NCBI RefSeq assembly: GCF_026410305.1
Contig: NZ_JAPMLQ010000004.1
Coordinates: forward strand, 186,001 to 250,000
Source: Sulfitobacter sp. F26204
GTDB lineage: Bacteria > Pseudomonadota > Alphaproteobacteria > Rhodobacterales > Rhodobacteraceae
Length of the DNA stretch: 64,000 nucleotides
Direction: 5' to 3'
The notes beneath the pieces were generated by a model. It did no database searches and had not been told where the DNA came from. It saw nothing but the letters and a program-made list of their open reading frames with translations. The translations under genes were made by a program, and so were the position numbers. Shown here one piece after another: positions 17,050 through 27,757 of the stretch (position 1 is its first letter; the number at the start of each line of letters is the position of its first letter).

Positions 17050-18174
17050 ATGGATGATCTGTTACAAACGCCGCTATATGACCTGCATCTCCGCTTGGGG
17101 GCCAAAATGGTGCCCTTCGCCGGATATTCCATGCCCGTGCAATATCCGCTGGGGGTGATGAAAGAACATATACATTGCAGGGCAGAGGCAGGCCTCTTTG
17201 ATGTCAGCCATATGGGCCAGGTGATCTTGTCCGGTGAATCGTGGGAGGCAGTGGCGCTGGCATTCGAAACACTGGTGCCGATGGATGTGCTGGGATTGGA
17301 AGATGGCCGCCAGCGCTATGGGTTTTTCACAAATGATGCCGGCGGGATCGAGGACGATTTGATGTTTGCGCGGCGCGGTGATGACCTGTTTGTTGTGGTC
17401 AATGCCGCCTGCAAGACGGCCGATATTGCACGCATGCGTGCAGCGCTGGAGCCTGCGATCACCGTGACCGAGCTGACGGACAGGGCGCTGATTGCCCTGC
17501 AAGGACCGAAAGCTGTTGACGTGGTTGCCGCGATGGATGCCCGAGCCGCTGAGATGCGCTTCATGGATGTTGCCGATCTTGATCTGGGTGGCATTGCGGT
17601 CTGGGCGTCACGCTCTGGCTACACTGGCGAAGACGGTTACGAAATATCGGTGCCAGAACATCAGTCCGAAGCATTGGCAGAGGCGTTTCTAGCGCTGGAT
17701 GGCGTCGAAGCGATTGGTCTGGGTGCGCGGGATTCCTTGCGCCTTGAGGCAGGGCTGTGTCTTTATGGTCATGATATTGACGCCGAGACAACACCTGTCG
17801 AAGCTGGTTTGAACTGGGCCATCCAGAAGGTGAGGCGAGCCGAAGGTGACCGCGCAGGCGGTTTTGCCGGCGCTGAAGTAGTTCTGGAGCAACTTGCCAA
17901 GGGTGCATCACGTAAACGCGTCGGGCTGTTGCCGGAAGGCCGTGCGCCAATGCGTGAGGCTGTCCGGCTGTTCGATTCTGATGAGGCGGGCAGGGAAGTT
18001 GGTGTCGTCACATCAGGCGGATTTGGGCCAAGCGTTGGCGGGCCGGTCGCCATGGGGTATGTGGAAACAGCGATCAGCGGCACGGGCACACAGCTTTGGG
18101 GAGAGGTCCGGGGGAAAAGACTGCCGGTAAGCATTGCCAAAATGCCCTTTGTTGCGGCAAATTTCAAAAGATAA
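17050..18174 (+). CDS. gcvT: Glycine cleavage system T protein (aminomethyltransferase)
   Basis: 374 residues. Transfers the methylene group from the aminomethyl-lipoyl H protein to tetrahydrofolate, releasing ammonia. Visible: LGAKMVPFAGYSMPVQYP near the N-terminus, GLFDVSHMGQ (folate-binding region), SRSGYTGEDGYEISVPE and GLGARDSLRLEAGLCLYGHD, all standard GcvT landmarks. Start ATG 17050 has AGGGGAG at a good distance. First gene of gcvT-gcvH-gcvP under the tandem glycine riboswitch. Confidence 0.97.
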   Translation: MDDLLQTPLYDLHLRLGAKMVPFAGYSMPVQYPLGVMKEHIHCRAEAGLFDVSHMGQVILSGESWEAVALAFETLVPMDVLGLEDGRQRYGFFTNDAGGIEDDLMFARRGDDLFVVVNAACKTADIARMRAALEPAITVTELTDRALIALQGPKAVDVVAAMDARAAEMRFMDVADLDLGGIAVWASRSGYTGEDGYEISVPEHQSEALAEAFLALDGVEAIGLGARDSLRLEAGLCLYGHDIDAETTPVEAGLNWAIQKVRRAEGDRAGGFAGAEVVLEQLAKGASRKRVGLLPEGRAPMREAVRLFDSDEAGREVGVVTSGGFGPSVGGPVAMGYVETAISGTGTQLWGEVRGKRLPVSIAKMPFVAANFKR

Positions 18175-18195
18175 TCAGAAACGGGGAATCCAAAA

Positions 18196-18555
18196 ATGAA
18201 ATTTACAGAAGAGCACGAGTGGCTGCGTGAGGAAGATGGCGAAATGGTTGTTGGCATTACGATCCACGCGGCTGAACAGCTGGGTGATGTGGTGTTCGTT
18301 GAACTCCCTGCAGAAGGCACCGTGATCAGCAAGGACGACGAAGTTGTTGTCATTGAAAGTGTCAAGGCGGCGTCAGATATCCTTGCACCGGTTGACGGCG
18401 AGATTACTGAGGTCAATTCAGCCCTGACCGACAATCCCGGCATGGTGAACGAGGATCCACAGGGCGAGGCGTGGTTTTTCAAGATGAAGATCAGTGACCC
18501 GTCCCAGTTGGATGAATTCATGACCGAAGCTGCCTACCAGAAATTCATAGGGTAG
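18196..18555 (+). CDS. gcvH: Glycine cleavage system H protein
   Basis: 119 residues; the lipoyl carrier that shuttles intermediates between P, T and L proteins. The lipoylation site is the Lys in [15 protein letters not shown]; the N-terminus [14 protein letters not shown] and the GWFFKMK-like [10 protein letters not shown] near the C-terminus are typical. Lies 21 bp after gcvT with GGGGAA before the ATG. Confidence 0.97.
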   Translation: MKFTEEHEWLREEDGEMVVGITIHAAEQLGDVVFVELPAEGTVISKDDEVVVIESVKAASDILAPVDGEITEVNSALTDNPGMVNEDPQGEAWFFKMKISDPSQLDEFMTEAAYQKFIG

Positions 18556-18577
18556 CCTCAGGAGGCACCACCGGAAT

Positions 18578-18605
18578 GAGTTTAACGGCAAGATGAAGTT
18601 ACTGG
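18578..18605 (+). repeat. Interspersed repeat copy 2
   Basis: Core GAGTTTAACGGCAAGATGAA at 18578-18597 then GTTACTGG. It fills the gcvH-gcvP gap. Its internal ATGAAG is in frame with gcvP and can mislead start prediction (that reading adds 21 residues). Confidence 0.75.
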
Positions 18606-18655
18606 GTGCGCAAGAAGCTGTGCCCTGTGCGTTTACTATGGATGAGGATCACCAG

Positions 18656-21502
18656 ATGACATTTAAGCCAACCGACTATTTGCCTTATGATTTTGCCAAC
18701 CGGCGTCACATCGGGCCGTCTCCGGCTGAAATGGCGGATATGTTGAAAGTGGTAGGGGCCGATTCCCTTGCGAGCCTGATTGACGATACGGTTCCGGCAG
18801 CCATCCGGATGAAGGGGAAACTGGATTTCGGCAAGGCCATGTCCGAGCGTGAGGTGCTTGAGCATATGCGCAAAATCGCCTCGAAAAACAAGGTCCTGAC
18901 CTCCCTGATCGGGCAGGGGTATCACGGGACTGTGACGCCCCCTGCGATTCAGCGCAATATCCTTGAAAATCCTGCTTGGTATACGGCCTATACGCCTTAC
19001 CAGCCTGAAATCGCGCAGGGGCGTCTTGAGGCTTTGCTGAACTTCCAGACCATGATTTCGGATCTGACCGGCCTGGAAGTTGCAAATGCATCATTGCTGG
19101 ACGAGGCGACAGCCTGTGCCGAGGCAATGACGATGGCGCATCGGGTGTCCAAGTCGAAGATGAACGCTTTTTTTGTCGATCAGGACTGCCATCCGCAGAA
19201 CATTGCTGTGATGAAGACCCGGGCTGACCCTCTGGGGATCGAGGTGATTGTCGGTGATCCCAAGGACATTGATGCCGCCGCAGTATTTGGCGGGATTTTC
19301 CAGTATCCGGGAACCAATGGTCACGTGCGGGATTTCACCGATGTGATCGCAGCGCTGCATGCGGAAAAGGCGATTGGCATCATTTCGGCCGATCCACTGG
19401 CCTTGACCCTGTTGAAAGAGCCCGGCGAAATGGGTGCCGACATTGCCGTTGGATCCACCCAGCGGTTTGGCGTGCCCGAAGGATATGGCGGGCCTCACGC
19501 CGCTTATATGTCATGCAAGGACGCCTACAAGCGCAACATGCCGGGACGGATTGTTGGCGTGTCTGTCGATGCCCATGGCAACCGCGCCTACAGGTTGAGC
19601 CTTCAAACCCGCGAACAGCACATCCGGCGTGAAAAGGCGACATCGAACGTTTGTACTGCACAAGCGTTGCTTGCGGTGATGGCATCGATGTATGCGGTTT
19701 TCCACGGGCCGGAGGGATTGAAAGCCATTGCACAGCGGATCCATCGCAAGACTGTTCGTCTGGCTGAGGGGCTCAAATCAGCAGGTTTCGAGGTGCAGCC
19801 CGCCACCTATTTCGACACCATTACGGTTGACGTGGGGCCATTGCAGGCGGCCGTGCTGAAATCTGCAGTAGACGAGGGGATCAACCTGCGCGCCGTCGGG
19901 GAAACCAAGATCGGGATCACCCTGGATGAACGCACGAAACCGGCGACGATCGAAGCGGTGTGGCGAGCTTTTGGCATCAACAGGACCGACAAGGATTATA
20001 CCCCGCATTACCACATGCCGGAAAAGTTGATCCGCCAAACCGCCTATCTGACGCATCCGATTTTCCACATGAACCGTGCTGAAACCGAGATGATGCGCTA
20101 CATGCGTCGGCTGGCTGACCGTGACCTGGCTCTGGACCGCTCAATGATCCCATTGGGGTCGTGCACGATGAAACTGAATTCGGCGGCTGAAATGATGCCG
20201 GTCTCCTGGCGCGAGTTTTCGCAGATGCATCCGTTTGTGCCGGCGGATCAGGCCGTGGGCTATACCGAGATGATTGACGATCTGTCGGCGAAACTCTGCG
20301 ATATCACCGGTTATGATGCGATCTCGATGCAGCCCAATTCCGGCGCGCAGGGGGAATATGCCGGTCTGTTGTCCATTGCTGGATACCACCGGGCGAACGG
20401 GCAGGACCAGCGCAACATCTGTCTCATTCCGGTTTCGGCCCATGGAACCAATCCTGCCTCGGCGCAGATGGTCGGCTGGAAGGTTGTCGTAGTGAAATCC
20501 GCTGCCAACGGCGACATTGACCTGGACGACTTCCGCGCCAAGGCGGAGGCTGCGGGCGAACACCTTGCGGCCTGTATGATCACCTATCCGTCAACCCATG
20601 GTGTGTTTGAAGAGACCGTCACCGAAGTGACCAAGATCACCCATGATCAGGGGGGCCAGGTCTATATCGACGGAGCAAACATGAACGCGATGGTCGGATT
20701 GTCACGTCCCGGCGATCTGGGCGGCGATGTAAGCCACTTGAATCTGCACAAGACCTTTTGCATTCCGCATGGCGGCGGCGGCCCAGGCATGGGGCCGATC
20801 GGTGTCAAGGAACACCTCATCCCGCATTTGCCGGGGCATCCGAACGAAGGCGGCAATGCGGTGTCGGCAGCGCCTTTCGGGTCGCCCTCGCTTTTGCCTA
20901 TTTCGTGGTCCTATTGCCTGATGATGGGGGGAGAGGGGCTGACGCAGGCGACGCGTGTTGCGATCCTGAACGCCAACTATATCGCCAAACGGTTGGAAGG
21001 AGCCTTTGATGTATTGTTCAAGGGTCCGACGGGACGCGTGGCGCATGAGTGTATCCTCGACGTGCGCCCCTTTGAAGAAAACGCAGGCGTGACGGTGGAT
21101 GATATTGCCAAACGTTTGATGGATTGTGGTTTTCATGCACCGACGATGTCTTGGCCTGTGGCCGGCACCCTGATGGTAGAGCCAACGGAATCCGAAACGA
21201 AAGCGGAATTGGATCGGTTCTGCGAGGCGATGCTGGCGATCCGGGCAGAAATTGATGCGATTGAAAAAGGTGACATGCCACGGGAAAACAATCCCTTGAA
21301 AAATGCGCCTCACACTGTCGAAGATCTGGTGATGGCATGGGGGGACCGGCCCTATTCCCGCGAACAGGGGTGTTTCCCTCCGGGGGCCTTTCGTGTCGAC
21401 AAATACTGGCCACCGGTCAACCGCGTGGACAATGTGCAGGGGGACCGCAATTTGATCTGCACTTGCCCGCCGCTCAGCGATTATGCGGAAGCGGCCGAGT
21501 AA
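18656..21502 (+). CDS. gcvP: Glycine dehydrogenase (decarboxylating), P protein
   Basis: 948 residues, the single-chain form of the PLP enzyme that decarboxylates glycine and loads the H protein. N-terminal half opens with [20 protein letters not shown]; the PLP Lys is in [19 protein letters not shown]-terminal motif [20 protein letters not shown] is typical. I start at 18656 because GAGGA is about 7 nt upstream and [13 protein letters not shown] is the natural N-terminus; the earlier in-frame ATG at 18593 belongs to the repeat element. Last gene of the gcv operon; a GC hairpin follows. Confidence 0.96.
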   Translation: MTFKPTDYLPYDFANRRHIGPSPAEMADMLKVVGADSLASLIDDTVPAAIRMKGKLDFGKAMSEREVLEHMRKIASKNKVLTSLIGQGYHGTVTPPAIQRNILENPAWYTAYTPYQPEIAQGRLEALLNFQTMISDLTGLEVANASLLDEATACAEAMTMAHRVSKSKMNAFFVDQDCHPQNIAVMKTRADPLGIEVIVGDPKDIDAAAVFGGIFQYPGTNGHVRDFTDVIAALHAEKAIGIISADPLALTLLKEPGEMGADIAVGSTQRFGVPEGYGGPHAAYMSCKDAYKRNMPGRIVGVSVDAHGNRAYRLSLQTREQHIRREKATSNVCTAQALLAVMASMYAVFHGPEGLKAIAQRIHRKTVRLAEGLKSAGFEVQPATYFDTITVDVGPLQAAVLKSAVDEGINLRAVGETKIGITLDERTKPATIEAVWRAFGINRTDKDYTPHYHMPEKLIRQTAYLTHPIFHMNRAETEMMRYMRRLADRDLALDRSMIPLGSCTMKLNSAAEMMPVSWREFSQMHPFVPADQAVGYTEMIDDLSAKLCDITGYDAISMQPNSGAQGEYAGLLSIAGYHRANGQDQRNICLIPVSAHGTNPASAQMVGWKVVVVKSAANGDIDLDDFRAKAEAAGEHLAACMITYPSTHGVFEETVTEVTKITHDQGGQVYIDGANMNAMVGLSRPGDLGGDVSHLNLHKTFCIPHGGGGPGMGPIGVKEHLIPHLPGHPNEGGNAVSAAPFGSPSLLPISWSYCLMMGGEGLTQATRVAILNANYIAKRLEGAFDVLFKGPTGRVAHECILDVRPFEENAGVTVDDIAKRLMDCGFHAPTMSWPVAGTLMVEPTESETKAELDRFCEAMLAIRAEIDAIEKGDMPRENNPLKNAPHTVEDLVMAWGDRPYSREQGCFPPGAFRVDKYWPPVNRVDNVQGDRNLICTCPPLSDYAEAAE

Positions 21503-21512
21503 GATCAGCATC

Positions 21513-21535
21513 GAGGCGGGCTATTGGCCCGCCTC
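21513..21535. terminator. Hairpin between gcvP and IMPase gene
   Basis: Perfect 9-bp stem GAGGCGGGC / GCCCGCCTC with 5-nt loop, in the gap between two convergent genes and covering the stop codon of the leftward one. No T-run, so a bidirectional, possibly Rho-aided, stop. Confidence 0.55.
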
Positions 21536-22396
21536 CTCCAGCAAGAAGGCAAACACTTTCTTGAGCCGGTTCCATGTCGTTCTGTCAGGCGCGACCAGCA
21601 AATATCCATTCAGGCGTGCTGCCGAATAGGGTCCACCGTCGAGCATTTCGACATGGGCACCAGCACGCTCACAGATCAATGCGCCTGCTGCGTGGTCCCA
21701 GGGATGCAACGAACCCGTCAATAGAAAATCGGCGTGGCCCTGCGCGATCATGCGGTATTCATGTGCTGAACACCCCAGCGGGTGGGTGCGGGCAAAACCG
21801 GGCAAGGCTGCGGCCAGTGCCGGCTGTTTGGCCTTGGGAAACATGTGCAGGGGAATATAGCCGATCAGTGCATCCAGCGCCTTACCCATGCTGGCCTTTA
21901 AGGGGCGCGAAACATTGCTTGCTGTTTCCAGACGTGTGGGGCTGTCTTCATCCGCAACGGCCCAGTCATCTGCAATAGGGTCATAGATCAGCCCGAACAC
22001 CGGGCGGCCAAATTGGGTAACCGCGATGATGACGCCAAAGACCGCGATGCCATGGGCATAGTTCCATGTGCCGTCGATCGGATCAATGATGAAGGCAAGT
22101 GGAGCGTCAGCGATTTGCGCCAGTTGTTCGGGCGCGTCGGCCACGGATTCCTCACCAATGACAAGTGCCTCTGGGAAAGCAATCGACAGAGCACGTGAGA
22201 TCATCGTCTCAGTCGCAGTGTCGGCGGCGGTGACCAGATCGTTCTTGTGCGATTTGATGCGGATGTCGTTGGTAGCAAGGCTGCGGAAACGTGGCATGAT
22301 CTCGGTTTTGGCAGCACGGCGCACGAGGTTGACGATATATTGAGCCTGGGCAGGCTTCACCGCTTTGGGCAAGGTCGCAGGAAGGTTGTCAGACAT
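21521..22396 (-). CDS. Inositol monophosphatase family protein
   Basis: 291 residues. Mg-dependent phosphatase fold: VIGEESVAD (first metal ligands), IIDPIDGTWNYAHGIAVFG (DPxDGT motif) and HPWDHAAGALICERAGAHVE (WDxAAG motif) are all intact. Start at 22396 has AAGGAA upstream; the open frame continues to 22447 without a better start. Could hydrolyse inositol-1-phosphate, histidinol phosphate or PAP; family members are hard to separate. Lies 13 bp after the ABC permease stop on the same strand, so probably co-transcribed with it. Confidence 0.9.
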   Translation of the reverse strand: MSDNLPATLPKAVKPAQAQYIVNLVRRAAKTEIMPRFRSLATNDIRIKSHKNDLVTAADTATETMISRALSIAFPEALVIGEESVADAPEQLAQIADAPLAFIIDPIDGTWNYAHGIAVFGVIIAVTQFGRPVFGLIYDPIADDWAVADEDSPTRLETASNVSRPLKASMGKALDALIGYIPLHMFPKAKQPALAAALPGFARTHPLGCSAHEYRMIAQGHADFLLTGSLHPWDHAAGALICERAGAHVEMLDGGPYSAARLNGYLLVAPDRTTWNRLKKVFAFLLEEAGQ

Positions 22397-22409
22397 GAGG
22401 CGTTCCTTG

Positions 22410-24926
22410 TTATTCTCGCGCGCGCAGAACCTGGGCGGGGCGGGCATTCAGTGATTTCAGTGCAAAGCCCAAGCCGGCCATGACCGTGGCAAACACGCCA
22501 CCGACAATGATGGCAATCGCAGAGGGCCAGATCAAGGTGAAGTCGGTTTCCATGACATAGGTGCTGACGGCCCAACCCCCCAGCGCCCCGGCAAACAGCG
22601 CGACGGATCCAGCAAACAGCCCTAAAAAGGCGGCACGGAGAATAAAGCTTGCCGCAATCTGCGCGCGTGATGCGCCAAGTGTTTTCAGAACGGCAGCTTC
22701 GAAGGTGCGGGCATCTGCGCCTGCTGCCGCGGCACCGATCAATACGATGATACCGGTAAGCAGCGTTGCAATCGCTCCGTAAGAAGTGGCGGCAGCCAGG
22801 CTGCTCAGAACCGATGAAATGCGATCAATGGCATCGCGCACACGGATCGCCGTGATATTGGGATAAGCGGTGGCAAGGTCACGCAGAATGGCGGCTTCGG
22901 CCTCTTCTTCGGCATATACGGTCGAGATGAAGGTATGCGGTGCGCCTTCTAATGCCGCAGGATTCATCGTGAGGATAAAGCCGATGCCAGCTGTTGAAAA
23001 ATCAACTTCGCGAAAGGAGGTGATGGTGCCGACGATGTCACGGCCGAGGATATTGATCGTGAGCGTATCCCCCAGGTTAAGCCCCATCTCTTCGGCTTCT
23101 TCGGCGGCAAAGCTGATCAGCGGTGGGCCGGTGTAATCCTCTGGCCACCATGTTCCGGCGGTGATCTTGGTTTTCGGGTCAGGCCGGGCGGCATAGGTCA
23201 CACCACGGTCGCCACGTATGACCCAGTGATCGCCCGCAACATCGGCGGCCGGAACACCGTTGATTTCCGTTACAACGCCCCTCAGCATCGGGACGCTTTC
23301 AATTCTGGAAACTGCCGGATCATCGGAAAGGCGTTTGGTATAGCCTGCCATTTGGTCTTTCTGAATATCGACAAAGAAATAGGACGGCGCGACCTCCGGC
23401 AGGTTTCCGGAGATGGCGTTGCGCAGATTGCCGTCGATCTGTCCCACGGCCGCGAGGACAGAGAGGCCGAGCCCAAGTGACAACACAACAGCACCTGCGC
23501 CTTCGCCGGTACCGGAAACGGCCGCAAATGCCCACCGCAAACGCGGATAGCCCCGCGCAAGCCGCGCACCGCGTTGCGCCAGTTTGCGCAGCAGCATCGC
23601 CGCAAAGGCGAGGAGCGTCAGGGCACCGGCGATGCCGCCTAACGTCCAGAGCGTGAGCCACCATGAACCGTTGAACCAACCGGCAAGGGCGACCAGCACA
23701 GCGGTGATCAGGGTGATGATGATCAGATAGCGAGCGGCGGGGAGGCGCGGTGCCCCGGACCATGCGTCACGAAACAGGGTGGCGGCCCGCACGTCTTCGC
23801 TGCGGGCAAGAGGCCACAGAGTGAAAGCGAGTGCGGTCAACAGACCGTATATGCCGGCTTCGATTAAAGGGCGGGGATAAAGCGAAAACGCAGTCGGTAC
23901 GGGCAGACGCGCTTCGATGATCGGTGACAGCAGGAGGGGCACAAAGGCCCCCAGCATCAGGCCGATTGCTACCCCCAGAAGCGACAGTGTGCCTATCTGA
24001 AGGAAATAAGTCTGGAAAATCGTTGCGCGATCCGCGCCCAATGCGCGCAGGGTCGCGATGGTGGTGGTCTTGCCGTTGAGGTAGGCACGCACTGCGGCGG
24101 AAACGCCCACGCCGCCCACTGCAAGGCCTGACAAGCCAACCAGAACGAGGAAGGCACCAAGCCTTTTGACAAACTGCGCAACCCCCGGAGCACCGTTGCG
24201 GGCATCCGTCCAGCGCATGCCGCTGTTGGCAAAATGCGCCTTGGCCTCTTTTTCGAGTGTTTCGAGGTCCGTTCCCTCTGGTACATCAAGCCGGTACTTG
24301 CTGTTGAACAAGGTGCCGGGTGCCAGCAGTCCCGCCCCGTCAAGGGCGTTCTTATACAACAAGGTACGCGGACCAAGTGCAAAACCACTGGCCGTGGAAT
24401 CCGGCTCGCGGACGATCAAAGCAGTAAAGCGAAAGGTCTTGCTTCCCAGTTGAAAGCTATCGCCGGGGGTCAGGCCCAGTCGATCGGAAAGCGCGCGTTC
24501 CATCACGGCACCGGGCAGACCATCCGTGGTATCAAGTGCTACCGCCAAGGGGATGTCGGGCGCGAGGACAACTTTGCCAACAAGCGGATAGGCCTCGTCA
24601 ATCGCTTTGATCTGGGTCAAGGCACGGTCATCACCGACCACGGCCATTGACCGGAATTCGGCGATTTCAGACAGGCGCGTGGCGCGGGCCTGCATCCAGT
24701 CTCGTTCCGCGACGCTGGCAAAGCGGAAGGTGAAATCCAGCTCGGCAGCGCCGCCAAGGAGGGCAGCCCCCTCCTGTTCCAATCCGGCTTCGATTGCGGC
24801 CCGCACGGAGCCGACAGCGGCGATGGCGGCGACGCCCAGCGCAAGACAGGCAAGAAACAGCCGGAAGCCGTGCAATCCTCCACGCATTTCACGACCGGCA
24901 AATCGGGCGGCAAGGCGTAGGCTCAT
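22410..24926 (-). CDS. ABC transporter permease, FtsX/YbbP type
   Basis: 838 residues. One N-terminal span (FLACLALGVAAIAAVGSV), a long extracytoplasmic domain, then blocks of membrane segments around residues 260-340, 400-440 and at the C-terminus (TLLTGIIVLIGAAAAG; GLFAGSVALFAGALGGWAVS). This doubled FtsX layout matches YbbP-like permeases. Its start overlaps the stop of the ATPase gene by 4 nt, forming a YbbA-YbbP pair with tesA divergent next door, as in many proteobacteria. Likely role is lipid or lipoprotein-related mechanotransmission or export; unproven. Confidence 0.9.
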   Translation of the reverse strand: MSLRLAARFAGREMRGGLHGFRLFLACLALGVAAIAAVGSVRAAIEAGLEQEGAALLGGAAELDFTFRFASVAERDWMQARATRLSEIAEFRSMAVVGDDRALTQIKAIDEAYPLVGKVVLAPDIPLAVALDTTDGLPGAVMERALSDRLGLTPGDSFQLGSKTFRFTALIVREPDSTASGFALGPRTLLYKNALDGAGLLAPGTLFNSKYRLDVPEGTDLETLEKEAKAHFANSGMRWTDARNGAPGVAQFVKRLGAFLVLVGLSGLAVGGVGVSAAVRAYLNGKTTTIATLRALGADRATIFQTYFLQIGTLSLLGVAIGLMLGAFVPLLLSPIIEARLPVPTAFSLYPRPLIEAGIYGLLTALAFTLWPLARSEDVRAATLFRDAWSGAPRLPAARYLIIITLITAVLVALAGWFNGSWWLTLWTLGGIAGALTLLAFAAMLLRKLAQRGARLARGYPRLRWAFAAVSGTGEGAGAVVLSLGLGLSVLAAVGQIDGNLRNAISGNLPEVAPSYFFVDIQKDQMAGYTKRLSDDPAVSRIESVPMLRGVVTEINGVPAADVAGDHWVIRGDRGVTYAARPDPKTKITAGTWWPEDYTGPPLISFAAEEAEEMGLNLGDTLTINILGRDIVGTITSFREVDFSTAGIGFILTMNPAALEGAPHTFISTVYAEEEAEAAILRDLATAYPNITAIRVRDAIDRISSVLSSLAAATSYGAIATLLTGIIVLIGAAAAGADARTFEAAVLKTLGASRAQIAASFILRAAFLGLFAGSVALFAGALGGWAVSTYVMETDFTLIWPSAIAIIVGGVFATVMAGLGFALKSLNARPAQVLRARE

Positions 24927-25603
24927 GCGATCTGCCCATCCGCCAGAGCGATGGCGCGGTCACAGCGTTCTGCAAGGCCGGGGTCATGCGTCACCAGAAC
25001 CAATGTCGCGCCATAGGCGTCGCGCAGATCAAAGAGCAGATCCATGATCGCCGCACCATTCACGCTATCAAGGTTGCCAGTCGGTTCATCCGCCAACAGG
25101 ATCGCAGGGCGCGGTGCACAGGCGCGGGCCAGGGCAACACGTTGCTGTTCGCCCCCCGACATCTGTGCCGGATAGTGGTTACTGCGATGACCGAGACCGA
25201 CGGTTTTCAACACTGCCTCAGCTTGGGAAAAGGCATCCGGGACACCGGCAAGTTCCAGTGGCGTCGCCACATTCTCCAGGGCGGTCATTGTCGGGATCAA
25301 GTGAAACGATTGAAACACGATGCCCATACGCCCCTGGCGAAACCGGGCGAGTTCGTCCTCGGTCATAACCGACAGGTTGTGCCCCAGTGCCTCGATCGTC
25401 CCACTGGTGGCCTGTTCCAGCCCCCCCATGACCATCAACAGCGAAGATTTGCCCGAACCGGACGGCCCCGTCAGTGCGATTGTCTCCCCAGCTTGCACAT
25501 CAAGGCTGATCCCGCGCAGAATATCGACAGCGCCAGCATTGCCTTTGAGCGAAAGAGCCACATCTGACAGGTGAAAGACGGGCGCGGGTGGGTGATCAGA
25601 CAT
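24923..25603 (-). CDS. ABC transporter ATP-binding protein, YbbA/LolD-like
   Basis: 226 residues. Walker [15 protein letters not shown]-loop [17 protein letters not shown], signature [14 protein letters not shown], Walker [15 protein letters not shown]-loop LVLVTHD: a complete nucleotide-binding domain of the LolD/MacB/YbbA group. Partner permease overlaps it by 4 nt downstream. tesA is divergent with 48 bp between starts, the conserved tesA-ybbA arrangement. Confidence 0.93.
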   Translation of the reverse strand: MSDHPPAPVFHLSDVALSLKGNAGAVDILRGISLDVQAGETIALTGPSGSGKSSLLMVMGGLEQATSGTIEALGHNLSVMTEDELARFRQGRMGIVFQSFHLIPTMTALENVATPLELAGVPDAFSQAEAVLKTVGLGHRSNHYPAQMSGGEQQRVALARACAPRPAILLADEPTGNLDSVNGAAIMDLLFDLRDAYGATLVLVTHDPGLAERCDRAIALADGQIA

Positions 25604-25651
25604 GGGAGGCCTTTGAGTTTGGGTCTATTTGGATATGGAGTAACTATCGAG

Positions 25652-26293
25652 ATGCGCAAGGCGTTAGCAGCTATTGTTCTGGTTTGTGCGGGTGCGGCGC
25701 AGGCTGATGAAGTCGTGATCGCAGCATTTGGGGATAGTCTGACCCAGGGGTATGGATTGCCCGCAGCCGAGGGATTTGTCCCTCAATTACAGGCATGGCT
25801 GGACGCCCAGGGGGCTGAGGCACGACTGATCAATGCGGGTGTTTCGGGGGATACCACTGCGGGTGGTCTGGCGCGGATCGGCTGGACACTGACACCCGAG
25901 GTCGATGGTATTATCGTTGCGCTTGGTGGGAATGACTTGTTGCGCGGACTGAACCCTTTAGAGGCCCGCACCAACATCGATGGAATTATGCAGGCAACGG
26001 CGGCGGCGGGAGTGGAGGTTTTGTTGGTCGGAATGCAGGCACCAGGCAATTTTGGCCCCGAATACAAAGCCCAGTTTGACGCGATTTACCCAGAGTTGGC
26101 ACAGCAATACGACAGCGGTTTCCAAAGGAATTTTTTTGCCGGTCTCGAAGCCGTAGGTGATATTTCCGATCCAACAACCTTGCGGGACTATTTTCAGTCA
26201 GACGGGATACATCCCAATGCCGAAGGGGTAGCCAGAATCGTGGCAGGGTTGGGACCAGAGGTGTTGACCTTGATCAACAGCATAAAGGAATAG
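25652..26293 (+). CDS. tesA: TesA-like arylesterase / acyl-CoA thioesterase I
   Basis: 213 residues, SGNH (GDSL) hydrolase with signal peptide MRKALAAIVLVCAGAAQA, so periplasmic. Block I AFGDSLTQGYGLP carries the catalytic Ser; block III ALGGNDLLRG the Asn; block V DGIHPNAEG the Asp and His. Start at 25652 fits the signal peptide. Hydrolyses esters and thioesters with broad range. Divergent from the ybbA-like gene, the usual partnership. Confidence 0.93.
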   Translation: MRKALAAIVLVCAGAAQADEVVIAAFGDSLTQGYGLPAAEGFVPQLQAWLDAQGAEARLINAGVSGDTTAGGLARIGWTLTPEVDGIIVALGGNDLLRGLNPLEARTNIDGIMQATAAAGVEVLLVGMQAPGNFGPEYKAQFDAIYPELAQQYDSGFQRNFFAGLEAVGDISDPTTLRDYFQSDGIHPNAEGVARIVAGLGPEVLTLINSIKE

Positions 26294-26353
26294 CGTGAAG
26301 CCGTTTATCGATAGCTGCCAAAGGCACAGCGATTTCCACAGGGCAAAGATAAT

Positions 26354-26369
26354 TTTACCAGTTGATAAA
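26354..26369. promoter_or_regulatory. Putative RutR operator upstream of preT
   Basis: TTTACCA-GT-TGATAAA, a 16-bp near-palindrome (one mismatch between arms) 55 bp before preT. Same layout as the perfect copy at 30227 and as the known E. coli RutR site TTGACCA-N2-TGGTCAA. Confidence 0.7.
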
Positions 26370-26423
26370 AAAATCAATCCATGAGAGCGTTTGACATGTC
26401 CAGCAAACCATGGAGTGAGCCAG

Positions 26424-27746
26424 ATGGGATCAGATGTTTTTCAACCCGGTGTGATCGCGGGCCGGTTGGCAGCTGAAAGTTACGAAACAGGCTTTTCCGA
26501 TTTGCATCCGCCGCTTGACGGCCATGAGGCGCTGGTGGCGGCCGACAGGTGCTATTTCTGCCATGATGCGCCATGTATCACAGCCTGCCCCACAGACATC
26601 GACATTCCCTTGTTTATTCGCCAGATCGCAACAGGCACACCCGATGCGGCGGCGAAAACGATCCTGTCGCAAAACATCATGGGCGGCATGTGTGCCCGTG
26701 TCTGCCCGACTGAAACCTTGTGCGAGGAAGCCTGCGTGCGGGAGTTGGCCGAGGGCAAACCCGTATTGATCGGGCAATTGCAGCGCTACGCAACGGACCA
26801 CTTGCAGGAACAGGGGATACATCCGTTTTCCCGCGCCGCGCCCACGGGCAAAACAGTGGCGGTCGTGGGTGCCGGGCCGGCGGGACTGTCCTGTGCGCAT
26901 CGTTTGGCGATGTTAGGACATGATGTTGTTGTCATGGACCGGCATGAGAAACCCGGCGGTCTGAATGAATATGGAATTGCAGCATATAAAACGCCCGACG
27001 GCTTTGCCCAAGGCGAGGTGGATTGGCTGCTCAAGATTGGTGGGATCGTGCTGCGCTATGGCATCTCCCTTGGCCGTGATGTGACACTTGAAACGCTGAA
27101 AGCGGAATATGACGCAGTATTCCTTGGCATGGGGTTGGGGGGAGTAAACGCGCTGGGCATTGCCGAGGAAGACAAGGATGGCGTTACTGATGCGGTCGAT
27201 TTCATCGGCGGATTGCGCCAGGCTTCAGACATGGCTGCGGTGCCGATCGGTCGTGATGTTGTCGTGATCGGCGGTGGCATGACCGCTGTGGATGCTGCTG
27301 TTCAGGCAAAGTTGCTGGGCGCGTTGAATGTTACCCTGGTATATCGCCGTGGTCGCGACCGGATGAACGCCAGCGCCTTTGAGCAGGATCTGGCAGCCAG
27401 CAAAGGTGTGCGGATCGTGACACATGCTGTTCCGGTGGCGGTGCATGGCAACGGTTCCCTGCACGAGATCGAGTTTGAATATGTCGATGATGCGATGAAG
27501 GGAACAGGCCAGACGCTTCGTCTGATGGCGGATCAGGTATTCAAAGCCATCGGCCAGACCTTGCAAGGTGACGGATTGCCGACGCTCGAAAGCGGCAAGA
27601 TCAAGGTTTCTGATGTGGGACGTACCTCTGTTGAAGGTATCTGGGCCGGCGGTGATTGCGCCTCTGGCGGGGATGACCTGACCGTGACGGCCGTCGCAGA
27701 GGGCCGTGATGCGGCGATGGATATTCACGCGGTTTTGAGCAGATAG
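26424..27746 (+). CDS. preT: NAD(P)-dependent dihydropyrimidine dehydrogenase, PreT subunit
   Basis: 440 residues. Flavin/NAD(P)H-binding subunit that with PreA reduces uracil and thymine, the first step of reductive pyrimidine breakdown. N-terminal Fe-S Cys clusters CYFCHDAPCITACP and CARVCPTETLCEEAC; FAD site VAVVGAGPAGLSCAHRLA; NAD(P) site VVVIGGGMTAVDAAVQAK; C-terminal GIWAGGDCASGG. Start at 26424 follows GGAG by 8 nt. First gene of preT-DUF1428-preA, preceded by a RutR-like operator. Confidence 0.95.
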   Translation: MGSDVFQPGVIAGRLAAESYETGFSDLHPPLDGHEALVAADRCYFCHDAPCITACPTDIDIPLFIRQIATGTPDAAAKTILSQNIMGGMCARVCPTETLCEEACVRELAEGKPVLIGQLQRYATDHLQEQGIHPFSRAAPTGKTVAVVGAGPAGLSCAHRLAMLGHDVVVMDRHEKPGGLNEYGIAAYKTPDGFAQGEVDWLLKIGGIVLRYGISLGRDVTLETLKAEYDAVFLGMGLGGVNALGIAEEDKDGVTDAVDFIGGLRQASDMAAVPIGRDVVVIGGGMTAVDAAVQAKLLGALNVTLVYRRGRDRMNASAFEQDLAASKGVRIVTHAVPVAVHGNGSLHEIEFEYVDDAMKGTGQTLRLMADQVFKAIGQTLQGDGLPTLESGKIKVSDVGRTSVEGIWAGGDCASGGDDLTVTAVAEGRDAAMDIHAVLSR

Positions 27747-27757
27747 AGAGAACACAA

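Noticed and set aside
18593..18655. A longer gcvP start giving 21 extra residues.
   Set aside because: The extra part is translated from the interspersed repeat and lacks family similarity; the ATG at 18656 has a better ribosome-binding site.
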